Of a stretch of 13,933 bases of DNA, positions 8,101 to 13,653 are shown piece after piece (the stretch's first letter is position 1; every line of letters starts with the position of its first letter). The stretch spans positions 1 through 13,933 of the forward strand of contig CAZVCJ010000105.1 of assembly GCA_964625745.1 (NCBI GenBank). Direction: 5' to 3'. The stretch is from CAZVCJ01 sp964625745. Lineage in GTDB: Bacteria; Chloroflexota; Anaerolineae; VGOG01. The notes beneath the pieces were generated by a model that was not told the DNA's origin, searched no databases, and saw nothing but the letters and a program-made list of their open reading frames with translations. Position numbers and translations under genes: made by a program.

Positions 8101-8357
8101 GTGCTCCAATCGGAGGGGATCTGAAAGCGAGTGCGAAGGACAAAATTCGCGTGAGGCTCGCACCAGTAGGAACCCCGCGGGAGTGATTGCCAGTCTCCGT
8201 CGTCTACTTCCAGGGAAACCGGCGGCTCAACCAAGGGGCTCTCCAACTTAAGATGCCGAAAATGCGGCAGCGGCTGGCGACGACGGTAAACCAGCGGCTC
8301 GATCAGCCTCAGCCGTCGGTTGATTTTTCTGGATGTCAGGCGAATGTCATGAAACAC
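5133..8357 (-). CDS. GH38 alpha-mannosidase
   Basis: A 1074-residue retaining alpha-mannosidase of glycoside hydrolase family 38, with no signal peptide, so probably cytoplasmic and acting on imported oligosaccharides. Near the start of the catalytic domain GHAHLDVAWLW holds the zinc ligands His274 and Asp276. LWLPDVFGYAWNLPQL carries the nucleophile Asp386. NQFHDIIPGSSIG supplies another conserved His605-Asp606 pair. The N-terminal domain and the C-terminal beta-sandwich complete the usual bacterial length of about 1000-1070. The start is GTG at 8357 with GGAG 6-9 nt upstream. Three low-complexity in-frame stretches are present in likely surface loops: about residues 129-154, 711-722 and 977-988, each encoded by a DNA repeat. 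It follows the ATPase gene by 106 nt and is followed by the 2H gene after 20 nt. Confidence 0.95.
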   Translation of the reverse strand: MFHDIRLTSRKINRRLRLIEPLVYRRRQPLPHFRHLKLESPLVEPPVSLEVDDGDWQSLPRGSYWCEPHANFVLRTRFQIPSDWSTDSPIALHLPIGEAGDFSHPEALAYIDGVPHAACDRHHQEILLPNSPPSVPPNSGGEVRPSNTQYPISIFDGAPHLLALHGWAGSLRNDRDARLLMRECALVQIDQPTRDFIALARVALGVADHLDENEPARGHLYTALDEAFKVLDTREPFDERFYASVPAAHETLREGVAQAGAPLDVNITAAGHAHLDVAWLWMLGQTRRKAGRTFYNVIRLMEQFPEFRFSQSQPQLYDFVRQDYPELFEVIKQRVREGRWEPLGGTWVEADCNITGAESLARQFLLGRTFFRGHFGTDAPVLWLPDVFGYAWNLPQLIKEAGVEYFFTTKIGWNQYNRLPYDSFWWQGLDGTRILTHFSTTGGSGDVHVSTYNADASPEQTLQTWRNFQQKDWGKPGVTPPLLMSFGYGDGGGGPTREMLENIREMGHFPATPQIKCGKVGEFFRKLDTEVGYRLPTWNGELYLENHRGTYTTQSRNKRANRKSEFLLHDAEFLATLASLLDSGYRYPHAELHRAWELVCLNQFHDIIPGSSIGPVYVESQQQYAEVRQIGQRVRDGALAAIAEKLGGDVLVVNPTSFERNDLVFWSNPPIENPALQRTDGSPVSVQPVEGGLLLDIGDSPPYSITPLSATAISNTQYPISNLTATPALLENAHLRVELDTAGDITRIYDKLNGREVLPAGATADQFQAFEDRPINPDAWDIDIFYDDKLWLAEPAESVCVSENGPLRATLEVRRRILNSEYVQRISLAHNSPRLDFDTTVQWRERHILLKVAFPVDVLSPQATYEIQWGNVQRPTHRNTSWDWAHFETCAQKWVDLSEGGYGVSLLNDCKYGHDIHDNVLRISLLRSPTTPDPEADQGEHRFAYSLLPHQGRWDERTVAQAYALNDPLIVWSPARNPKLETQNSKPSSFINVDLPHVVVETIKQAEDGQGLIVRLYESQRRRGQFTLTAAFPLAEAWRTNLLEENQELLEIEGHHLRFSIKPYQILTLRLLPK
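5397..5430 (+). repeat. 7-nt tandem repeat GTTTYGR inside the mannosidase gene
   Basis: Four and a half consecutive 7-nt units: GTTTCGA, GTTTTGG, GTTTCGA, GTTTCGG, GTTG. On the coding (minus) strand it encodes NPKLETQNSKP, near residues 977-988. Confidence 0.75.
6195..6223 (+). repeat. 7-nt tandem repeat RTATTGG inside the mannosidase gene (copy A)
   Basis: GG followed by ATATTGG, GTATTGG, GTATTGG, ATATTG. The coding strand reads ISNTQYPISN near residues 711-722. A short inverted match, CCAATATCCAATA, occurs at 6265-6277, within GGLLLDIGDS, so a hairpin is possible. Confidence 0.75.
7899..7922 (+). repeat. 7-nt tandem repeat RTATTGG inside the mannosidase gene (copy B)
   Basis: GG followed by ATATTGG, ATATTGG, GTATTGG, A. 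The coding strand again reads SNTQYPIS, the same peptide as copy A about 570 codons away, in a loop of the N-terminal domain. Confidence 0.78.
7934..7965 (+). repeat. C7/G7 palindromic repeat, uninterrupted copy, in the mannosidase gene
   Basis: Seven C, AGAGTT, seven G, ACCGA, seven G. It is read in frame on the minus strand as NSPPSVPPNSGGEV. A second copy at 9576-9631 has the same parts but is split by a 24-nt element. It directly abuts 7-nt repeat copy B. Confidence 0.75.
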
Positions 8358-8402
8358 GTCATCTCCGCAAAGTATCTCCTAATGGCACAAGCTGGCCGTG
8401 AG

Positions 8403-8453
8403 ACGTATTGCGTACCGCATGCCGCGTGGCGGAATACGAAATATGCAATACGT
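8403..8453 (+). repeat. Intergenic inverted repeat with 7-nt phasing
   Basis: ACGTATTGC (8403-8411) and GCAATACGT (8445-8453) are perfect 9-bp inverted arms. The interior also steps in 7-nt units (GCGTACC, GCATGCC, GCGTGGC, GGAATAC, GAAATAT, GCAATAC). It fills much of the 106-nt gap between the ATPase and mannosidase genes; as RNA it would form a long imperfect hairpin. No T-run follows, so it is not a clear terminator. Confidence 0.6.
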
Positions 8454-8463
8454 TTGGTGCATC

Positions 8464-9549
8464 TCAAATCCTCAAACCACTCTCGCTATCGAAGAAGGCA
8501 ATGGCTTCCTGGTTGAACGACAGGTGAACCGTTTCCTCTGACTCAATCATGGGATGGGCGGGGGCAACGATTTTCACTATCTTGTCAGCCAGCTCAATGG
8601 CGATGATTTGATGCGAACCCTGGGGCTCCGATACAAGACATTGTGCTGCCAGGATGGAATCCTCTTCGCCCACCAGCAGGATTTTTTCGGGCCTGATGCC
8701 CAGAACAAGCTTCTTCTTCCCATAGTTCCGCAATTTGGCAGCATGGTCAGGCTTCAGCTTGAAATCGAAATGAGGATTGATCAAACGACAATCACCGTTC
8801 TCAACCTTCAGTTCAACGTCCATGAAATTGGTGGGGGGAGTGCCTATGAAATCGGCCACAAATAGGCTCGCGCTGCGGTGATAGACATCGTCGGGGCTTC
8901 CTATTTGCACGATCCCTCCGTCTTTCATGATCACAATGCGGTCAGCAAGGCTCATCGCTTCGGACTGGTCATGGGTGACGAATACGGTCGTGGCCTCGGT
9001 CTTGTCGTGGATCGCCTTTAGTTCCGTTCGCGTCGCCACTCTCAGCTTGGCGTCCAGGTTCGAGAGAGGCTCATCCATCAGGAACAGCTTTGGCTTCACG
9101 GCGATGGCCCTGGCCACCGCTACCCTTTGTTGCTGACCACCTGAAAGCTGGGACGGATAGCGATCAACAAGCTCGGCGATTTTGGTCATTCCCGCCGCTT
9201 CTTTAACCGTCTTGTCAATGGTCTTCTTGTCCATCCTCTTTAGTTTCAGGGCGTAGGCAATGTTGTCATAGACCGTCATGTGGGGCCAAACCGCGTAGTT
9301 TTGGAAGACCATGCTCACGTCTCTTCTTCTGGGCGGCAGATCGGTAACATCAACCTCATCAATCAGAATGGTTCCGTCAGTTACCTCTTCCAGGCCAGCG
9401 ACCATTCTCAGGGTCGTAGTCTTCCCGCATCCCGACGGCCCCAGAAGTACAAGGAACTCTCTATCGGGCACTTCTAGGCTGAAGTCGCTGACCGCCACGA
9501 CCTTCTTGCCAAAACGCTTGGTGACATTCTTCAATGTTAGCGTTGCCAT
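8464..9549 (-). CDS. Carbohydrate ABC transporter ATP-binding protein (MalK/UgpC type)
   Basis: A 361-residue ATPase that powers sugar import by pairing with the two permeases upstream. All nucleotide-binding elements are present: Walker A GPSGCGKTT (37-45), Q-loop Gln83 in VFQNYAVWPH, signature LSGGQQQR (135-142), Walker B LFLMDEP (155-161), D-loop SNLDA, and switch His193 in VFVTHDQ. Residues from about 235 on form the MalK-like regulatory domain with OB/TOBE folds (GIRPEKILL, LSFNQEAIAFFD). The start MATLTLKNV at 9549 is chosen for its GGAGG 6-10 nt upstream; the longer frame only adds residues translated from the upstream repeat. Such ATPases are often shared among several sugar transporters. 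It lies 85 nt after the second permease gene. Confidence 0.95.
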   Translation of the reverse strand: MATLTLKNVTKRFGKKVVAVSDFSLEVPDREFLVLLGPSGCGKTTTLRMVAGLEEVTDGTILIDEVDVTDLPPRRRDVSMVFQNYAVWPHMTVYDNIAYALKLKRMDKKTIDKTVKEAAGMTKIAELVDRYPSQLSGGQQQRVAVARAIAVKPKLFLMDEPLSNLDAKLRVATRTELKAIHDKTEATTVFVTHDQSEAMSLADRIVIMKDGGIVQIGSPDDVYHRSASLFVADFIGTPPTNFMDVELKVENGDCRLINPHFDFKLKPDHAAKLRNYGKKKLVLGIRPEKILLVGEEDSILAAQCLVSEPQGSHQIIAIELADKIVKIVAPAHPMIESEETVHLSFNQEAIAFFDSESGLRI

Positions 9550-9575
9550 AACTTCCTCCGATAGTGAATGTACCT

Positions 9576-9631
9576 CCCCCCCAGAGCCTGCCCTGAGCAA
9601 GGTCGAAGGGTTGGGGGGGATTGAGGGGGGG
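9576..9631 (+). repeat. C7/G7 repeat split by a CTGAGC/CGAAGG element
   Basis: Seven C, AGAG, then 24 nt (9587-9610) containing CCCTGAGC and CGAAGGG, then TT, seven G, ATTGA, seven G. Removing the 24 nt restores the structure of 7934-7965 exactly, apart from two bases in the spacer. It lies between the second permease and the ATPase genes, where it could form a strong RNA hairpin and affect downstream expression. Confidence 0.75.
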
Positions 9632-9634
9632 CAA

Positions 9635-10708
9635 CTAAATGGTGACCCCGCCCCACATTTGGCGGATGTATCTGCGGATGAAGAAAGTGAAGATGACCGC
9701 TGGCAGAGCCATGGCCATACCGCCTGCCGCAGCCAGGTTCACCTGCCCAACGGCGCCAAGGACCGTTTGATACACGATAACCGCAAACGTGGGATTAAAC
9801 TGTGTTAGAATAATGGCTGACACCGTTTCATTCCAGGCCCCTAAGAATGAGTACATAGCGGCGGCTGCCAGCCCCGGCAAAGCCAGCGGCAGGGTAATGC
9901 GCAAAAACGATCGGGCTTTGCTGGCCCCGAAAACCTGGGCTGCCTCTTCCAGCGATTCGGGGATGCCCATGAAAATGCTGGCTGTGATCCAGACAGTGAG
10001 AGCGATGTTACCGATGGAGTATACCAAAGACAGGCCGATGGGCTTGTCGTAGAAATTCAGACCAACGAGAATCTTGATCATAGGGATGGCGATGGCCACG
10101 CCTGGGAACATCCTCACAAACAGAACGCTGAACTTCAGTAGATCCTTTCCCTTGAAGGCATACCTGGCAAAAGCATAGCCCGCCATTCCTCCGATGGATA
10201 GAGAGATGATTATGGTCAGGGCGCAGATCTGCAGGCTTCTGATCAGGGCGGGAACCGCCTCGGAGCCGGCCACCCCGAAGAAGCTCTGGTAGTTGCTCAG
10301 TAGGTTTCTCCGGCGGGTGAAATAGACCACGTCCTGCATCTCCTCCAGCTTGGCGATTTGCTGTTCGATGTCTTCCAAGGTCATGGGAGTGGCCAACTGG
10401 TATTTCATATAATCGGACATTTTTTGCAGCTCTTTGGTGTCTAGAACCGTCTCAAAGCCGCCTTCTACCCTGTCGTAGACGCTCAGGAGGTAGCCCCGCT
10501 TCCCATATTCCAGCTTAAACTGGGTGTTGAGGGCAGGGACCATCGGCAGGGGATACTCATAAGCCTCTCTCGTGGATAGAAAGGACAGCGAGACGATGAA
10601 GTAGAGCGGCAACAATAGGGCAACCACGACTCCGACGACAAAGACGTAGAAAATCGTTGTTCTTGCGGCCTTGGCGACGCTTACCGGTTTCTTTTTCGTC
10701 TTTGTCAT
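9635..10708 (-). CDS. Carbohydrate ABC transporter permease (MalG/UgpE type) with enlarged first loop
   Basis: A 357-residue inner-membrane subunit. The first membrane helix spans about residues 17-42; the remaining helices follow from about residue 155 (ALIRSLQICALTIIISLSIG) on. The cytoplasmic EAA loop, which docks on the ATPase, is EEAAQVFGASKARSFLRITL at 254-273. The family usually has 270-300 residues. The extra length is a hydrophilic stretch of about 75 residues (about 60-136) between the first helix and the usual NYQSFF segment; it includes a helical, coiled-coil-like part (LEDIEQQIAKLEEMQDVVYF). The ATG at 10708 overlaps the stop of the other permease (ATGA) and follows AAGGAG by 8 nt, so the two are translationally coupled. 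Confidence 0.93.
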   Translation of the reverse strand: MTKTKKKPVSVAKAARTTIFYVFVVGVVVALLLPLYFIVSLSFLSTREAYEYPLPMVPALNTQFKLEYGKRGYLLSVYDRVEGGFETVLDTKELQKMSDYMKYQLATPMTLEDIEQQIAKLEEMQDVVYFTRRRNLLSNYQSFFGVAGSEAVPALIRSLQICALTIIISLSIGGMAGYAFARYAFKGKDLLKFSVLFVRMFPGVAIAIPMIKILVGLNFYDKPIGLSLVYSIGNIALTVWITASIFMGIPESLEEAAQVFGASKARSFLRITLPLALPGLAAAAMYSFLGAWNETVSAIILTQFNPTFAVIVYQTVLGAVGQVNLAAAGGMAMALPAVIFTFFIRRYIRQMWGGVTI

Positions 10709-11628
10709 GTTAGTTGCTCCTTCTCTCGCTTAAATGCTCCCGATACCTGTAGATAGGCCAGGGCCGCCAGGGACACGATAGCGGCAACCACGAGGGTGTA
10801 GCCAGCCGCCATCTGATCGGCGATATACAACTGATCTACCTCCTTGGTGTAGAAGACAACCCTTTCAACCAAAACAGGCAGCCTGGAGAACCCGAGAAGA
10901 AGCACTACGATGAGCCATATCTGGATCGCCGAGATCATCCTCAGTATCACGGCTGTCGTAATGGTCGGCTTGAGCAAGGGGAGGGTGATTTTCCTCAGGA
11001 CGTGCAAGTAGTTCCCGCCGAACACATACCCAGCTTCTCTCATTTCCTCTTGTATGTTCTGCAATCCCGCCAGCAAGATGATCATGACCGAGGGGATCAC
11101 CTGCCAGGCATCAAGGATAATCAGCGTTGCCAGGAGCTTGGCATTGGAGCCTACCAGCCAGTATATCTTCTTGCCTTCCGCCAGAATCCCCAGGTAGCCC
11201 AACAGGCTATTCAGCCACCCATGGGCGGTGAGTCCGGTGATCCACATGGCTCCCGCTGCGGCGGATGGGAGCGCCATGGGAATCATGGCCATGAATAAGA
11301 AAATGCCTGAGCCTTTGAATTTCCTGTTGATGAGCAGGGCGAGAAATAGGGCGGCGAGGAACTCAAGAGTAACGGAGAAAACCACAATAATCGCGGTGTT
11401 CTTGACGGCAGCTACGAAATTCTCCTCGCGGAAGACGAGCGCGAAGTTGTCCAGTGTAAACTGGCCCGCGGCGCCGGTGAAGCTGGCGATGATTGACGAG
11501 AGGACCGGCCGCAGCCAAAACGCGGCGTAATAGAGGATGACGGGAAGCACCAACAGATAAGGAGTTGCCCCTTTTGCAATACTCTTCCAGTTTCTGCCAT
11601 TACGGCGCGCTATTGCTGCCATACCCAT
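10705..11628 (-). CDS. Carbohydrate ABC transporter permease (MalF/UgpA type)
   Basis: A 307-residue inner-membrane subunit with about six helices, the first at about residues 22-48 (ATPYLLVLPVILYYAAF). The EAA loop is EEMREAGYVFGGNYLHVLRK followed by ITLPLLKP (about 194-221), close to the family form EAA---GA----F--ITLP. It forms the translocation pore with the next permease. AAAGGGATGA precedes two closely spaced in-frame ATGs (11628 and 11622); the first gives a short ribosome-site spacing and the second about 10 nt, so the true start may be two codons later. The gene lies 220 nt after the binding-protein gene, across a hairpin and an inverted repeat. Confidence 0.94.
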   Translation of the reverse strand: MGMAAIARRNGRNWKSIAKGATPYLLVLPVILYYAAFWLRPVLSSIIASFTGAAGQFTLDNFALVFREENFVAAVKNTAIIVVFSVTLEFLAALFLALLINRKFKGSGIFLFMAMIPMALPSAAAGAMWITGLTAHGWLNSLLGYLGILAEGKKIYWLVGSNAKLLATLIILDAWQVIPSVMIILLAGLQNIQEEMREAGYVFGGNYLHVLRKITLPLLKPTITTAVILRMISAIQIWLIVVLLLGFSRLPVLVERVVFYTKEVDQLYIADQMAAGYTLVVAAIVSLAALAYLQVSGAFKREKEQLT

Positions 11629-11661
11629 TCATCCCTTTCGGTGTTGTTTAGGTAAGCGTTC

Positions 11662-11759
11662 AGGTGCCAGGCACTTTCATCGGCTTCTTGGGGACTGCAG
11701 CGCCTCCAGGCTGAGTGAGATTGTTCAATCAATCGGCTATTCGCAAGTGCCTGGCACCT
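11662..11759. repeat. Pair of inverted GTGCCAGGCAC elements
   Basis: AGGTGCCAGGCACTT (11662-11676) and its exact reverse complement AAGTGCCTGGCACCT (11745-11759) flank 68 nt. Each copy holds the 11-nt palindrome GTGCC-A-GGCAC. They lie in the noncoding gap between the binding-protein and permease genes. I recall this short element being scattered in intergenic DNA of various bacteria; its function is unknown to me. Confidence 0.7.
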
Positions 11760-11779
11760 TATGAGGATATTTAGAAGAC

Positions 11780-11812
11780 AGAGCCGGGAAATGGGACCGT
11801 CTTCCCGGCTCT
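11780..11812 (-). terminator. Stem-loop after the binding-protein gene (attenuating terminator or mRNA stabiliser)
   Basis: AGAGCCGGGAA and TTCCCGGCTCT make a perfect 11-bp stem around an 11-nt loop, 36 nt past the stop of the solute-binding-protein gene. On the minus strand it is followed by TGTCTTCTAAATAT, only moderately T-rich, so read-through to the permeases is likely. Such hairpins between binding-protein and permease genes are a known way to make the binding protein in excess. Confidence 0.6.
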
Positions 11813-11848
11813 ATCCAGTCGAAAGTAGCTACACGCGCATCAGTGGTG

Positions 11849-13324
11849 CTACTTCAAGAGACCATCCACACATGCCTGTGCAGTGTCGAGCCGTGCCTGA
11901 TCTACGTCATTGCCTGCCAAGATCGTGTCCTCGAACACGTCGTCAAAGCACGCCTTGACGGCTCCCCAGTCCTGGTACAGGTAGGACGGCACGCCCGAGG
12001 CGATGCCCTGCTCAAGCACCAGAATGGCCTTGGACATGACCTCGTCAACGGCCTCGTCACCCATGTAGTCGAGCGCTTCCTGCACGGGCGGGATGAAGCC
12101 ACCGGTGCCCTTGGCGATCTTCACCTGAATGTCGGGGCGAGTCAGGTATTCCAGGAACATGACTGCCAGGTCATGGTTCAGCGCGCCCTTCATGATGGCG
12201 TAACCGCTGACCCCGGCGATGGTGCCGATGCCCTTTGACCCAATTGGCGCGGGCGCCAACGTGAACTGGGTCTCGTTAGAGGCATAGACCTGGCCGGCGC
12301 GAGCATTGTGGAACACCGTCAGCCACGACTCTTCGCGCATCATCGGATCTACGCAGCTATCAACGTTCATAACCGTCGGGACGAAGCCACCAGCCTTGCC
12401 GATCGTTTCCCAGATCTTCCAGGCTTCCATGGCCGCGGCCGAGTTGGCGTCTGGGAAGCCAGCGCCGTACGAAAGCACCGACCCGCCGAACATGTAGACC
12501 CACGACTTCATGGGGATGCCGGTGATGCAGACCTTGCCTTCACCTTCACCCTCGGCGATGTTCACGGCCCACTGGGCATACTGCTCCCAGGTTATGGCAT
12601 CTATGTCAACATCGTCGGGAAGATAGGGAAGCGCCTTATTGTTGGCCAGCAGCAGATAGACATCGGCGCCTACGGGCAGGAAGTACTGCTTACCATCCCG
12701 GTTGGTGTCGGACTCGAACGTGGGGCTGAAGTGCCTGTCTGTCCAGGAGTCAACGTATGGCGTCAAATCCTCCACATACCCTGCATCGAGCCAGTCGGGC
12801 ATCTTCCCATTGTGTGCACAGACGATGTCTGTAGTGACGTGGTCGGTGTCCTGCTGAATCGTCGCCCTGTCAAATATCGTGTCGTCGTCCAGAATCTGGA
12901 ACAAGACCTTCACCCCGTGCTCAGCCTCGAAAGGCTTGATGACCTCGTTGATGAAGAACTCCTGTTCGCGAGGTGGGCTGAACAGCCTGGACTCGAAGAC
13001 GAGGGTCTGGCCCGCCACCGAGACCTCCCCCGCCGGTGCCTCGGCGCCGGGGATGAGGAGCTTCCAACCAGGCTGGATCAGGCCGGGGTCCACGACGTTG
13101 GCGAAGCTGGAATCTTCCGCGTATTTGGCCTTGGTGGCATCAACGATGGCATGGTAGGCCGCGCCGTTGCCCAGATACTTCTCCGCCAGGGTCCAGAGGT
13201 TGTCGCCCAGCTTGACCGTGTAGGTCAACTCCTCCTGGGCCGGCGGAGCAGCGCTGGCTACACCCGCCAGGGTCAGTAGCATTGCGAACACTAAGAACAA
13301 ATTGACAGACGTCCTCTTAAGCAT
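11849..13324 (-). CDS. Extracellular solute-binding protein (family 1) with N-terminal LysM domain
   Basis: A 491-residue secreted sugar-binding protein. Residues 1-26 are a signal peptide (hydrophobic LFLVFAMLLTLAGVASA with an A-x-A cleavage site) and there is no lipobox Cys. Residues about 35-92 form a LysM peptidoglycan-binding domain: YTVKLGDNLWTLAEKYLG, then a helix, then IQPGWKLLIP. From about 105 to the end runs the MalE-like ligand-binding fold (TLVFESRLFSPPREQEFF; later DWLDAGYVEDLTPYVDSW; GIGTIAGVSGYAIMKGAL; AVMFLEYLTRPDIQ). It should deliver the sugar to the two permeases. LysM instead of a lipid anchor would hold it in the wall. The ATG follows AGGAGG at good spacing. It heads the operon; its leader is long, and a hairpin follows the gene. 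Confidence 0.93.
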   Translation of the reverse strand: MLKRTSVNLFLVFAMLLTLAGVASAAPPAQEELTYTVKLGDNLWTLAEKYLGNGAAYHAIVDATKAKYAEDSSFANVVDPGLIQPGWKLLIPGAEAPAGEVSVAGQTLVFESRLFSPPREQEFFINEVIKPFEAEHGVKVLFQILDDDTIFDRATIQQDTDHVTTDIVCAHNGKMPDWLDAGYVEDLTPYVDSWTDRHFSPTFESDTNRDGKQYFLPVGADVYLLLANNKALPYLPDDVDIDAITWEQYAQWAVNIAEGEGEGKVCITGIPMKSWVYMFGGSVLSYGAGFPDANSAAAMEAWKIWETIGKAGGFVPTVMNVDSCVDPMMREESWLTVFHNARAGQVYASNETQFTLAPAPIGSKGIGTIAGVSGYAIMKGALNHDLAVMFLEYLTRPDIQVKIAKGTGGFIPPVQEALDYMGDEAVDEVMSKAILVLEQGIASGVPSYLYQDWGAVKACFDDVFEDTILAGNDVDQARLDTAQACVDGLLK

Positions 13325-13419
13325 TGTTTCCTCCTAGTTTTTTTGGTTTTTGATGTGATTTGGCTTTGGGACACTTCCTTCATGGAGCATCCCCCATTGA
13401 CCCAGCAGAATTCGATACC

Positions 13420-13430
13420 TCACCTCCTTA
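13420..13430 (-). promoter_or_regulatory. Orphan perfect Shine-Dalgarno sequence in the leader
   Basis: TAAGGAGGTGA on the minus strand matches the 16S anti-Shine-Dalgarno over 11 nt but no ATG or usable GTG/TTG lies at normal spacing. The first ATG, about 23 nt on, opens only five codons. It may be a relic of a lost gene start or a leader element that affects translation of the binding-protein gene. Confidence 0.35.
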
Positions 13431-13529
13431 ATGTGACACGCTAAATGTAGGGACGACGTCACCAGGGCAATCGCATTTAGATTGTCTTCCCCACATGAGG
13501 GCCTTTTGAGTCACTTCTTCCAGATCGGC

Positions 13530-13563
13530 ACCTCGCCAAGCGGTTCCCGCCTTGGGGCGAGGT
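13530..13563 (-). promoter_or_regulatory. Leader hairpin upstream of the binding-protein gene
   Basis: ACCTCGCC and GGCGAGGT pair as an 8-bp outer stem, with further pairing inside (AAGCGG with CCGCCTT). It lies about 90 nt past the permease remnant and about 205 nt before the binding-protein start. No T-run follows; it could be a weak terminator for the upstream genes or a structured leader. Confidence 0.35.
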
Positions 13564-13574
13564 ATGTCGCAAGA

Positions 13575-13634
13575 GCAATTGCCCTAGCAGTATCACAGTA
13601 TCGCAAGTATAAACCAAAACGTACCGGAAACCAA
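13575..13634 (-). promoter_or_regulatory. Candidate promoter and operator for the sugar operon
   Basis: On the minus strand TTGGTT (13629-13634) and TATACT (13606-13611) are 17 nt apart. The predicted start, near 13599, falls in two tandem GATACTG copies (13588-13594, 13596-13602), followed by the 8-bp palindrome GCAATTGC (13575-13582). This would give a leader of about 275 nt. No regulator gene is in the window. Confidence 0.35.
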
Positions 13635-13653
13635 ACGCAACCCTTCAAACGCT

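Noticed and set aside
6951..8186. Long open frame on the plus strand (411 codons)
   Set aside because: It lies fully opposite the GH38 mannosidase, whose catalytic motifs are all present in the minus frame. The translation has no recognisable domain; it is an antisense shadow of GC-rich coding DNA.
12308..13279. Plus-strand open frame of 323 codons
   Set aside because: It is antisense to the binding-protein gene, which has a signal peptide, LysM and SBP fold plus a good ribosome site. Its sequence shows no family features.
13335..13424. Possible GTG-started leader peptide of 29 codons before the binding-protein gene
   Set aside because: The GTG lies inside the Shine-Dalgarno sequence itself, so it could not be used with it, and no other start fits.
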